This document shows positions 22,568-43,686 of a DNA stretch of 64,000 nucleotides, piece after piece. The stretch covers positions 9,362,953 to 9,426,952 of the forward strand of contig NC_135571.1 of the NCBI RefSeq assembly GCF_964340395.1. Reading direction: 5' to 3'. Numbering within the stretch: the stretch's first letter is position 1; every line of letters begins with the position of its first letter. The notes beneath the pieces are model-generated. The model did not search any database. It was not told where the DNA came from and saw only the letters and a list, made by a program, of their open reading frames with translations. This DNA is from Glandiceps talaboti. Lineage: Eukaryota > Hemichordata > Enteropneusta > Spengelidae. Position numbers and translations under genes: made by a program.

Positions 22568-24915
22568 TTATATGACTTAATTGTGTATAGATTAATTGTT
22601 TTCTTACTGGCATACTCACTGGCGATACTTTCTGTATAGAGGTATCGGCAAGGGTCCTCCCCTCCCCCAATCTCCTCCATTTTTATTAGAATTAATTCAC
22701 CCTACTATAATTTCTTTAAGACAAAATTGTTAATTAACACCACTATTGTTATGCAAATTGTAATAATCGCCATTTTTTATCTGGAAAGAAGTTGGAAGTA
22801 AGATATTTATTCGAGTACCACAATTACAATATTTAACGGTATTTGAATATTATAGTAAATCTTCAACGAGTTTATCTGAAAGATTGTTCATATTAGCAAC
22901 TCTTTGAAAAGATAATCACATAGACTAGATTATATTAAATACGTTCTTGCTATCGGTCAGTTTAGATATCAAATCACGAAAACGTAACAATTGATGAGTG
23001 TAACACATCGTTGACCAATATGCAAATTGTCTGTACAATGATTATAGTGTAATGACATATGTTTCTGTTCTCTTTATTGCGGTCAAAGTTCAAAATGATG
23101 TGTCAAAGTTCATCTATTAGGGTGGGTCACCACAAATATTTGAATATTTGTATGTGAATTGGTTGTCATGAAAAGTGACAGTGTTGAATTGCTATGGAGA
23201 TATTTACATCGTCATTCCGTTGCTATGTGCACATTTATATCAATAAATTTGACTGCGACTGATGCAATTCATTACCCATACCACTGATATGATGGATATT
23301 GAATGAATAACTCATCTGTATGACTACATTGACGAGAATGTCAAGTTGACCGACAGGGGGGCACACCTCTATCCTAATTACCAAATTTGACCACTCCAAA
23401 AACTGCACGATAATTGTACTCTGCATACTCTGTCTACCTATGGATATTCCCCCGGGGTATATTCATGTCGTCAGATAGGTTGACTTTGTCCTGCTAGCAG
23501 ACGAAGTAATTCGGAACTCTATTCTGACACTGTCCTTATTAGTGAGTCCCAACTTGTTCTTTCTGCAAGCAGGACTAATGTGGACGGTATAATAACAACA
23601 AGCATTCATCGTTCGTTAATCGGAGTACTACTTTGTCGAAAACTTGACACGTTTAAACATTATTTCTGAGGGTATTTCACGTTAATTCAACAAACTTCAG
23701 GCATTGACTCATACCTCAAAACTATTTGATGACGTCATAACCAATATCAAATGATGAGTTTCGTATGTGACGCACGTAAAACATACACCGATAGCAAATA
23801 CTTCAAAATACGACAGCTGGTGTTTATACACAGGCATCGATACATTCGCTCTTAAAAGTTTGAAACGCGAACACTTGTTGATTGTTATGTGTGACTGCTC
23901 TTTACTCTAATGTACCCTTCGTTGGTTTAGTCCATATCGTACAGTATACATTTGTCATCAGGTTGTCAAGAAACGAACCTCTAATGTAAGCAATCAGTCA
24001 CTCTGAGATCTTTCCGGCGAAGAAACGGTCGTATGTCACTTTTTTGAACTGAGTTCCAGTGCTGCAGTACATCGGCCCTGACAAGCATTGCATCCCTTAG
24101 TTAATGAACCCACCTGTATATTCGAAGTGAACGTATTGTCAAATGTACTTAACACGATTGAATAATCAATCAAAAGTGAACGAAATAACGGCCGTTTTTC
24201 TACGATCACTATCCTCTCTACGGTGGAATGGACTATAGTGACCGTAATGCACACAGGAAACTACAGAATAGAATCTTTATTGCATCCGTTAAGAAAACTA
24301 AATTTCTTCATTGGATTTTCTGCAATAACTAGTAAATATATAAACTATAGTATAAAGGGATAAAGTGTATTTGATACGGCAGACATTACTGGGTCAGTAT
24401 GGTTATCTCAATACCTTTGTAGTCAAACTGTTTAGTTTAGTGACACAATGTTAGTGGTACAGCCTTGTCGAACAACCTACTTAGCCTAGTACTAGTGGTA
24501 TAGTCTAGTAGAGTGTATAAAGACAATATAGATCGTACCACCTTATCAGATCTCAGAGGGGGTACTCAGATACTACTTCAGAAAGAAAACCCTGATTGTG
24601 ACTGAATGACACGACGTAGCTGACAGCTATCGAGTTAGCTGCACAGTCACGGTTGTTCATTTATTATTGAAATTTCCACCCCATTGAACCCAAACAATAG
24701 CATGTACTTAGAGTGAATAAACCCATTACTGGCGATCACTCCACACAGCTATTCTTTTGTCACGAGTTTGCCTGTTTTCATTGCCTTCTACACAATCATA
24801 TCAACATCTTCAGAGTCGTGTTAAAAGCCCCGTTGTGTTGACAAGTAGAGCCCACGATAGTGATCACATAACACATATCAACTCATTTCTTTCACAGATT
24901 ACCGTACACGTCAAA
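22568..24915. other. Intergenic region and presumed promoter of the growth-factor gene
   Basis: AT-rich with no recognised exon. A C-rich tract near 22655 resembles the end of a family J repeat. The transcription start of the gene at 24916 must lie near the 3' end of this segment, but no TATA or initiator is convincing. Confidence 0.45.
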
Positions 24916-34729
<9,814 letters not shown>

Positions 34730-37060
34730 TGACAATCAGATATTAAGTTTAAGAAATTCTAATCAACAAACCAAAATAATAATTTACGAAGTGGTTTTAT
34801 TTGCAGATCAAATCGACTGTTGAGGAAAGAAATAACAGTCAATCGTTTTAAATATATTCAAAATTGATACCGTTGACTTTTTATTTACTTAAGTTTTCAC
34901 ATTAATGTAAACATTAACGTCTTTCTTACACTATTGTCAGTAGTATAGTACCCTATCTGTTAGTCTAGAAGCTATCCATGGTTTCAATCCTCTTTGTTCT
35001 CTCTGCCTCCACGTCTAGTCAAATGGACGAAAATGTAGCTTGACCACATAAAGGTTTGACCAGCATATGTCAGTAACCTATCACACATTGACAGGTGCTT
35101 CTAATTACTAAGAAAACATGATCCTGATAAAGAAATGATATTTACATACATATGCATCGTAACGCTACCTTCAAGTTTGAATTTAAGTCACGTGTGGGTG
35201 TGATAACATCATCGGGTTCTGATTGATTCAATCTCAGACTACTAAAAAGTTAGTGGTCTGAGATTCAATACAGCTTTTGGTGATGGTATTTAAATTAGCG
35301 TAGAATGTTGTTCTACATATGTACATACATTTGACTAGACGGGGGGGGGGGGAGATCGAATGGAACCGAAACAATGGATAGCTTATTTCATAGATAACGT
35401 GTCTATAATATGGATAGCTTACAGACTAGTTGTCTATAGTTTAGATTTCATTCAGATATGACATTACTGAGTTGGTAATTCCTGTTAAGAGCTTTCTTGG
35501 TCCACAGCCCACAATGTTCAGGATATCATTGCAGTGTATGCGTTTTTGTTTCAGGCACAGCTCATTGCAGGTTAGTGTTCACTGGCTCTGTTTGATACAA
35601 CCACACAGACATCAATAAAAAACTACACATTATACTCTTACCGATAGCAGGCGTCATTATAGTCTTCAGTATTATGGTCCAACGTAAAGGTCCTTGATAA
35701 ATATGGATATCTACAGATTGATCTTTATTCAAAGTATTGACATATAATCTTACACTCACTTTTAGTTGTACATGTATTTGAATCTAGACAAACATTAACA
35801 TTTTAGTCACAAGCCTTAGACCTTAATTAAAATCGTTGAACATTTTTCAGAAACGATATATTTGTATTTTATGGACAACTTTATACAAAGGAACAACTTG
35901 CATATATGTGTCCCAAATTTTGATTATACAGTTTTACACACAAATTTTTCACATTAAAGTAATTTTATGTATTGTATAAATTGTACTCTGTGTCTGGTTT
36001 GTCATTCTAAGTAAACGTATTATTTTAAGCTGGTAAAGACGTCATTCAAATTTACTGATGTTTTTTATTGGTTTGCCAATAAAAAAAATGAAATCTCGCG
36101 TGACTGCGAAATCTCGCGTGATTCCATAATATTAATTGTTTTCATTGTGCGGCATGCAGACTGGTCATCGTCGTAAACTACAGTCTCTTTTACGGCACCG
36201 TCCAAGACGCAGTGAACAGCTCTGGTTTGTGAGAATGAGACTGGGTACGTCCGTCTGCTTTTACCGGTCGTGCTGACTCGCCACTGGTGACCATGCTAAT
36301 TGTCTGAGTGATTGGCAGGTGAAATGACCAACCAGGGCAAAGCTTCGTGGTTAAGATACTGTGAACTTTCACCTCTTAAATTACCCTGGCAATTTACATT
36401 TTAGTATTAACATCTGGCATTCACGTAACGATTAGGACAGTAGATCAGGATGCCGGCATCGACTTTGAACTCCATAAATTTAATTTTAGTCCGTGAACAT
36501 TTTCCCGGTCCAGATGAAAATTATTGAAGGCTAATTCTCCGGTAAAGATGTAATTATTTCTACTCCAACAACGGCTTGTGAAAATTCCTTAGTCTACGAA
36601 TTAGTCTCCTTTTGCCTCGATAAACGTCGTTTCGGGACAATTGTAGACGAACCTATTTCAATCGTTATTATTATATCACCGCTTGTTGTAATGAAAGAAC
36701 AAGCCTTAATGTGAGGAAGTTAGAGTCGTTGGGCATGATGAAGGTAGCTCATAACTTCAATTGATTAGCTTGAAGAAGTGATGCAAGGTGAAGTTAACAA
36801 GGCATTTACACGCCCTCAATCACCAATGAAAAATAAGACGCTGTTAATGTGGCCAGTGAAGAAGACTAGACCGGGACATTATTCATTGTTGAAAGTCATT
36901 GCAAAGTAGGTAAGTCATTATCACATTTATTTCTCCTCGTGTTTCACTTTTCAATGATCAAACCTTTGACCGTGGAGCCATGTTTATTCCTTTGTTTCGG
37001 TTTCGGTTTCTGATTTCCGAGGCAATAGTTCGAAAACTACTGTGCCGTCATTGCGCATGC
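34730..37060. other. Intergenic; hairpin and short repeats
   Basis: At 35230-35274 a 19-base stem (TCAATCTCAGACTACTAA with TTAGTGGTCTGAGATTCAA) closes on an A-rich loop. At 36165-36240 stands one copy of a repeat also found twice at 58838-59045 (CGTCGTAAACTACAGTCTCT, TTTACGGCACCGTCCAAG, CAGCTCTGGTTTG). Otherwise nothing recognised. Confidence 0.5.
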
Positions 37061-37088
37061 GCTAAATGGGTATTTCACAGCAGACGAC

Positions 37089-37380
37089 ATGGCTTCCTCG
37101 GTTACAAGTTGCGGACCTTCTCCTCCAGAAAATTCAAGATTTTTGCAGTTATCTGAAGAAGAACTTGCCGCCCTTGTTTCAGAGAAGGACTCGAAACGTA
37201 CAAAAAAGTATTGTCAAGAGCTCAGTTGATATTTTAGAGAAATATTGTGTTGCGGTTGAGACTACCCGTACCCTTGCCTTGGTCGAGCAAAACCCAAATG
37301 AGTTGTGTGTAGTTTGCTGCGTTTTATATACAGAAGAAAGACGCACTGATACTGTAAACAACACAAAACAGTCCAAAAAG
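37089..37380 (+). pseudogene. Frameshifted fragment resembling Crypton/DUF3504 (ZMYM/QRICH1/KCTD1-type) proteins
   Basis: From the ATG at 37089 one frame reads MASSVTSCGPSPPENSRFLQ and LSEEELAALVSEKDSKRTKK, then stops at 37227. In a neighbouring frame, from about 37200, the reading continues VKSSVDILEKYCVAVE ... NPNELCVVCCVLYTEERRTD. The two parts follow each other like the N-terminus of proteins with the tyrosine-recombinase-derived DUF3504 domain (acidic LSEEEL, KDSKRTKK, helix, then ELxxVLxxFYxExR). The break falls at a six-A run. The frame ends at AAG/GTTTGT (37380), a possible donor. No downstream recombinase part was found. It could be a decayed Crypton copy, a decayed host gene, or a gene carrying an assembly error. 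Confidence 0.4.
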
Positions 37381-37467
37381 GTTTGTTCCAACAATGTATA
37401 TATTATGTGTTCAGTTTATTTAATGATTTGGATGCTAATGTGTTATAAAACACATGTTGATTGACCT

Positions 37468-37620
37468 TATTCGGGCGACAGTATACCGTACTCAGTTCCT
37501 CCCAGGCCCGTTGATAACCCCAATACCAACCTATTTCCCTCGGACCAAAGCCCCAGGGAAATAGATTGATTTTGGGGTGATCAACGGGCCCTTGAGGGGA
37601 ACTGACGTATGCTGTCACCC
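37468..37620. mobile_element. Short palindromic element (family H)
   Basis: GCGACAGTATACCGTACTCA and CAGGCCCGTTGATAACCCCA on the left pair with TTGGGGTGATCAACGGGCCC and GAACTGACGTATGCTGTCAC on the right. About 150 bases with a short centre. Confidence 0.8.
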
Positions 37621-38565
37621 TCATGTCAACATGTATACAATATTCATGATCAAGTGGCTGATATAATTTTTTTCTGATATATACATATTTAATATATACA
37701 ATCCATATACAAATTCCCTCCACTGTGGGGACGGACCCAATTGTCACTCAAATGAAAATAACGTTATGCAGTCACGTGAGATTTCCCAGTCTAGTATGAT
37801 TGACGTGTTAAATTATAAAATGTCATGGTTGTGGCACGCCGGGGGGGGGGGGGTGCATGCACTGGTGCATGCCCTATAGCCTGTGATAAAGCGCCACCAG
37901 GTCGTGTCTTAACAGTGTGGCATGATGAGTAATACAAGTATGGTCTCATCAAAATCCTTCTATCACGTGATAGACGGACTGTGGCCTCACCAATACAAAT
38001 GACAAGTGGAATAACAGAAAACGAATGAAATCTGTCACTTATGCGAATGACAGATTTTACTGGTCAAACACATATCACCTCGTACCCACCGGCATGGGTG
38101 GAATGAAACCCTCTATACATATGTATCCAAGTGATATATGTATAGTAAAAGACCGTATCATATATAGAAAGACTTACACAAAAGACAGTGTTGACATAGA
38201 TGTACACATTACATTCATTCTGTATCAATCGAGCGCCCCCTTTGTATAATAATCGGAAAGGATCACCAAGGCTATGTTGCGTTCGTATGAAATAAACCAG
38301 TAGAATGCGTGTACGACTTTCAGTGTCAGTTTAACGCATAGATTATTATAATCATTTTTGAAACAATTTTAAAATTCCTGATAAAAATTGAAGTTAAACT
38401 TAATTTCAAGTCAGAGAAATAGTATTCATCTTATAATTATCTGAATAGTGAAAAAATGTTACAGTACACAATTATTATTCTTTAACATGTGTTATTTGGT
38501 AGTTTCTCCAAACTTGTCAACAATGAATTCGAATGTGAAAACAAGAGTAATTCCAACGTCACGTG

Positions 38566-40488
38566 TCAGACATCACCAAGACTAATCCTACGTCTAAGCG
38601 ACATCAAAGCAACATATAATTTAAATTTATTTTGTACTTTTGTCTTCCTGTCTCGGTCAATTTCAATTTTAACGTCAACATTATTTTCTTCCTGTAGTCT
38701 ATTCAGTTCTCGCTGTCTCACCGTCCGAGACATCGTCAACGGAACTGATGTATTTTGAGCGACAAGTCCCGGTGGTGCTTCTCGTTTCAAATCGCGTTTC
38801 CACTGACTTGAAATTTTAGAATTCGAATCTGTAACAGATTCACAGAATTTAGGATGCAGTTGCATATACGTGTTTCCATTGGTTAAGTCCGATTCTGAAT
38901 CTGATAATTCGTTCAATTCTACATTTTTCTTGAATGACATCACTATTTTTGAGGTATCTGCGATGGACTGTAATTGTAACTGCGCATGCGTTGTATTGCG
39001 GTTGTCGTCTACGTTTTTTGCTACCTTAGTAACACCTTCACCCGAGAGGGCGGCTTGTGTTTGAAATTGCTGAACCAGGTCAGTGTTGTCATCGCCGCGT
39101 TGTTGATCTGTTTGGGAGATCCGTTGGCGGTTGTTTTTATCACTTTTGTTTTGAAGAGCAACATCAGAGAGGAATTTTTCCATGACAAAACTGTCGTCAA
39201 CTTCTTTCAGAAGACCGTCGAATGTTTGAATAACAGATTGGCGCTCTTTGTCCCTGTCGTCGGTCTCACTTTGTTCTTCGAGTACCTGACAATCATTGCC
39301 TATAAATGCTTGGGTTACCTTTGTTTCATTATCCATTCCACTCGTCAAAGGTTTCGTAATATCGGTGTGAGCCTTTGGCGGACTGCTACAGGCAACACTG
39401 TGTTTCTTAGTTTTGTTAATAGTAATACTAACACCGTCTTTCACAGAATTCAATACAGGACTCTCTGTAATTTCTTTCATCCTGCTATGGTGTGTTTGCA
39501 AGTTTGGTGTTCCCCATGTATTGCTAATGGAACACTTCTTTAGTGTCATTTTATGCGTAGAAGTGTGACTGACATCCGTAGAAAAACTCCGTCTAAGTTT
39601 AGGTTTATCTTTCCTAATTCGTGTTTGATCCGTTGTAAGAGGCCTATTTCTCACATGTTCAAACTTTTCACCATACAAACCAAATTCACTTTCGTTCTTT
39701 AAAGCCCGGCTTGGTGGTGGCGGCACATATATTGTTGTGGCACCCAGTTGATTTCGCATGGACCTATATTTTACTTCATCATCTGAGGCCCCATAACTCT
39801 TTGAAAATTGTTGTCCAGATTTTTTCTGACGACTTCTTAAAATATCAAAATGTTTTGTGTCGATCCTAGTAGTCACGTTTCCTTCGCTTTTTGGAATGTT
39901 TACTTGTCTCCTAGACATTGAAGGTGCTGTTCTGGGTCGTCGCTTCTCCTCTCCCCTGTCGCCATAGCAACGCTCTCGCGACTGTTGAAAGTTTAAACCC
40001 GACGTCAATGGGGTAACGTTTTTGTTCGGTTGTGACGTCATAATTGGAGCACTACTGACTGGTAATGTTGACGATTGTTGTCTTCGCAGGCATTCCCGTT
40101 TCACTTTCAGACTTTTTAAATCGAATGTTGGGCTGGAAATAATAGATGGTTTCATCTGTTGTTTAGTAAACCCTTTGTGTTTACTTGAAAGAGTATTCAT
40201 CAAATTAAAAGACGTACTCACTGAAGCTGTATCGTCGGAATCAGGTGGAAGTCCTTCTCCAGACATACCTGTAGATTTTCTTAAAGGCCCCAAAGACGAC
40301 TTAATAGTTTTGATATTTAGGTTCATAGAAACCGTAGAATGGGCTCTTTCTTTATCCAACACTTTTAATTTCATATCAAGCAGCATCTGTTCACGTCTGT
40401 TTCTACGTCTTGCCTCCTCCATACTACCGACATGTTTCTTCGACTTTATCCGTGTTCGACGTGTCCGTAAAGTTCCACCGATATCCAT
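38566..40488 (-). CDS. Uncharacterised 640-residue, basic, probably disordered protein
   Basis: A single uninterrupted frame from ATG at 40488 to a stop at 38566. It starts MDIGGTLRTRRTRIKSKKHV and ends LMSLRRRISLGDV. It is rich in Ser, Thr, Lys, Arg, Asn and Gln, poor in hydrophobic stretches, with no signal peptide, membrane segment or zinc-binding pattern that I can see. Basic clusters near the N-terminus (RRNRREQMLLDMKLKVLDKE could form a short helix) and acidic Ser patches (SDSESDLTN near residue 550) alternate. The length of the frame and its codon-like base use, against AT-rich surroundings with short frames, argue that it is a real gene. I do not recognise the family. An intronless structure in an intron-rich region could mean a retrocopy or simply one large exon. 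Confidence 0.75.
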   Translation of the reverse strand: MDIGGTLRTRRTRIKSKKHVGSMEEARRRNRREQMLLDMKLKVLDKERAHSTVSMNLNIKTIKSSLGPLRKSTGMSGEGLPPDSDDTASVSTSFNLMNTLSSKHKGFTKQQMKPSIISSPTFDLKSLKVKRECLRRQQSSTLPVSSAPIMTSQPNKNVTPLTSGLNFQQSRERCYGDRGEEKRRPRTAPSMSRRQVNIPKSEGNVTTRIDTKHFDILRSRQKKSGQQFSKSYGASDDEVKYRSMRNQLGATTIYVPPPPSRALKNESEFGLYGEKFEHVRNRPLTTDQTRIRKDKPKLRRSFSTDVSHTSTHKMTLKKCSISNTWGTPNLQTHHSRMKEITESPVLNSVKDGVSITINKTKKHSVACSSPPKAHTDITKPLTSGMDNETKVTQAFIGNDCQVLEEQSETDDRDKERQSVIQTFDGLLKEVDDSFVMEKFLSDVALQNKSDKNNRQRISQTDQQRGDDNTDLVQQFQTQAALSGEGVTKVAKNVDDNRNTTHAQLQLQSIADTSKIVMSFKKNVELNELSDSESDLTNGNTYMQLHPKFCESVTDSNSKISSQWKRDLKREAPPGLVAQNTSVPLTMSRTVRQRELNRLQEENNVDVKIEIDRDRKTKVQNKFKLYVALMSLRRRISLGDV

Positions 40489-42170
40489 TGCGTTTCAGTT
40501 TTGTCGTTGCTGTTTAATGATTTTGTCCACAGTTATTTGGTTTAGACGGTGAATATTCACAGTACCAATCAACAAAGGTTAATAATCATCTTTAATACAT
40601 ACGTTTAACCGACAAAGACGTCGCCGTTTCTTCTCTTCCAGCCTGGTGGTATTTTAAGTTTTAAGTTTCGTCCGTTCGTAGTCGGTGGAATTTTAATCAA
40701 TTCAGGAGCATTTGCCATTCCGACTGTTCCAACCCCTTTATGTGACTCCAGTTCCAAAATGTAGAAATGTTGTCCGGCGTTTCGACTACTTTGGTTTTAA
40801 GCTATACATAACTTTACCATTTCACTCCAGGTTGTTTTAATTCGATTCCTCTTCAGCACGACTTTTAACTTATGTAATAAGAACATTACGTTGCCTTTCG
40901 TCCACTCTGATCTCTGAGTGACACGTGCCTCTAACTAAATTAATTTAGACATACAGTAGTTTCGCTAACACCTTGGATTTTGTGACAGAAACTTTACCGC
41001 TCTACGACCTCCTTGCTGTGCGACTTTAAACACATGCTGAAAACCTGCCCTTACATGTACAAGACGCTGGTGGGCCTTCAACCACAGTGACTGTGAAAAT
41101 GTTTGTCGTTGGTTGTGTAAGCACAAAGTTATCCAACCACTCCTTTTCCGACTTTCACTGTAGAAATATTTCAGCTGTGTTCACCTTTTGAAGTGTTTCT
41201 TTAAGCAATTGCAATGTAAGACTGTTGTTGTCAAGTATACTGTTAATACGTTTCTTGTATAAGACAGGGTCACAGAGTTAACTCGTTGACAGTTATTGAC
41301 CGTGAATATTGTGACACATTTTGTAGTTGTCGCTTCTTGTGACAGACGTGTGTCAGGGATCTTCAGTTACCCACGTATGGACGAATTATCAAGTTCTTTG
41401 ATATCCAGTCTTATCTGATAGATGGTACATATTGTAAGCTATGAGTACCACGTGTCGTGATCGGGTAGATGTCCCAATGTCATAATCTTTAAAACTCTTC
41501 AGATCCTACGTCACAAACTTTAAGAATAATCCAAGCACGCGGGTGTATCATGACCATGTCGTAAATATAACGTTCTGAACGATCCTCGACAACAGACAAC
41601 AGACTCAACTGTTTGCGAACACCGAGCAACTAGTCCGACAGCTAACACAGCAACGTAATCCGTAATGAACTCTGTCAACTGTGTGGGTAAACACAGCTAG
41701 AAAGTGAAAACTTTGTTTTGTTAACTCGTCTTTTGATTTGTAAAGATTGATCAAACGACAGTTTGTTTATCATTACTAATTTATCTACATTGTAAATATT
41801 CAGTGATCACATTCAATACTTTATTTGAAAGAAATGTCAAATTTGATTAATATTGAAATCACAACGAAGCAATTCTTCAAGTCCCCTTTCATTTCCTTTG
41901 ATATACATAGCAGTTTGTATGTTAATATGACATGGGTAAACGTTGTAGTGACTAGCTAATTATTTATGCAGGGTTTCTCAATGCATTTACCATCTCCACC
42001 TTAGGTAGTCATCACATAGGCTCTTTATTGCGTGACGTTGTATATGTATGCACGTCAGTCACCACACCTAGGTCTGTAAGATACGTTGTGTAGTGCCACG
42101 CCTATTAATCAACACCTTGTTGTCTGTATACAATATATCACACAATGTTACAAAATAAAGTTAACGAAAT
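40489..42170. other. Upstream region of the 640-residue gene, no further gene
   Basis: No exon was recognised. Somewhat GC-richer than the spacers further out, as expected near a promoter, but no specific element can be named. Confidence 0.4.
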
Positions 42171-42171
42171 T

Positions 42172-42500
42172 TGTTCGTCGGGAGGGGGAGGGGGTTCTTG
42201 CGCCAATACGATTGCTGAACGTCATGTTCGCACTTCTAACTAAATTTCAAAACCTTCACACCTGAAATGATGTTTCTAAGTTTATTAAGATTTACTTCAG
42301 TGACACCAATGTGATATACCATAGACTCTCCATTGGTGGAGGGTCTATGTATATACTGTACTTGGTTTCCACATTGCATCAATCATAGTGATATGAATGC
42401 TACAATTTCCATTACATAATATATAAACGTGTCAATGTCGCGCTTTTGAACGTTCATTTAGGGGGTGGGGGAGGTTTTGTCCTAAACGAACGAAGCTCCC
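42172..42500. mobile_element. Dispersed repeat family J, copy 2 (inverted)
   Basis: The right end GGGGGTGGGGGAGGTTTTGT, then CCTAAACGAACGAAG, is the inverse of 238-262. The left end GGGGGAGGGGGTTCTTGCGC, then GATTGCTGAACGTCATGTTC, is the inverse of 585-640. Confidence 0.65.
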
Positions 42501-42540
42501 TAGGCTCTGTAGCTATACACTGTCTCTCCCTAATGTACGT

Positions 42541-42755
42541 ATTCATTCATTCATTCATTCATTCATTCATTCATTCATAATGCCTTCTGTCTTTCTGTCC
42601 ATGTGTTTCTTTCTCTCTGTCTCTGTTTTTCTGTCTGTCTCCCCGTCTGAATTTCTGTCTGTCTGCCTGATACACACAAACTCTCCTCTCTCCCTCTCCC
42701 TCCCCCCTCTCCCTCCCCCTCTCTCTCCCCCTCTCTCTCCCCCTCTCTCCCCCTC

Positions 42756-42798
<43 letters not shown>

Positions 42799-42816
42799 CG
42801 CTCTCTCGCTCTCTCG

Positions 42817-42895
<79 letters not shown>
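42541..42895. repeat. (ATTC)n, C/T-rich mixture and (CT)n tract
   Basis: An ATTC run at 42541-42577, then TCTG-type units, CCCCCTCTCT units at 42700-42765 and an almost pure CT tract to 42890. The strand asymmetry (about 200 bases of polypyrimidine) could favour triplex structure. Confidence 0.95.
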
Positions 42896-42896
<1 letters not shown>

Positions 42897-42959
42897 CTAA
42901 GCACGACGTCCCATATTGTATAAACATTTTATTGCACAAAATAAAAATCAAACTGACAC

Positions 42960-43686
42960 CACACGAAAAAATATAAAGTGATTTATGAATGCCTGCACTA
43001 AGATATCACGTGGTTTATGAAATTCTTATATTGGGCTATCACGTGATATTGATATCACAAATTGATTTACATCCAGAGAATTTTCAACATCTGATTTCAT
43101 ATATATGTTAGTGTGTGACTTTACCCAGTATTGACAATAATTCACATATAAAAAGTATAATGACCATATCTACTGCAACATGATCAGTGACACCTAGAAC
43201 AAACCATTCCTCTCCCATCAAAGAATGAAACTAGAACTTTATTCGGTAATACACTTAGAAAGTATTTCTCAATATTTTTCAGCCGATGCAAATACGAGTG
43301 GCATAGACGTTCTTGTCACTACCGACAGACGAGTGGTAACAAATCTTTGGGTCACGAGTATTTTCCAGCTGAATGAAGAAAAATATGATTTATGGCAAAC
43401 GGAAAAAATAGTGTCGATTTGAAACGTTCTGACTCATATTTTGAGCATTGCCAAACCAGTGACGTAGACACAGGTTGTCGTGACTTAGAACGACCAATTT
43501 ATATATTCCATATTTTCTGTTCAAACACAATAACTTGGCTTGTGCATTGTATGTACTCATTCATGTACACTCAATTGAATCTTTTACTTTGTTGTTGCTG
43601 TTGTTGTTGTTGTTGTTGTTGTCAAACTTCGTCGATCATCGAGCAGAGGGCGTGTCTATGACTAGATTAACCGATACGAATGCTCT
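42960..43686. other. 3' flank of the homeobox gene
   Basis: Contains a fragment of the repeat shared with 34345 (GACTCATATTTTGAGCATTG, CCAGTGACGTAGAC near 43430) and a TTG repeat at 43588-43622. No gene recognised. Confidence 0.5.

Noticed and set aside
24757-24915. An upstream extension of the growth-factor start.
   Set aside because: The extension has no AUG (it begins with TTG) and would bury the signal peptide; the ATG at 24916 is preferred.
38870-40552. Plus-strand frames of 64-185 codons opposite the 640-residue gene.
   Set aside because: Shadows of the minus-strand coding frame; hydrophobic, cysteine-rich composition typical of antisense reading.
42567-42951. Arg-Glu (RERERE) and Ser-Leu repeat frames.
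   Set aside because: Products of the CT/GA tract.
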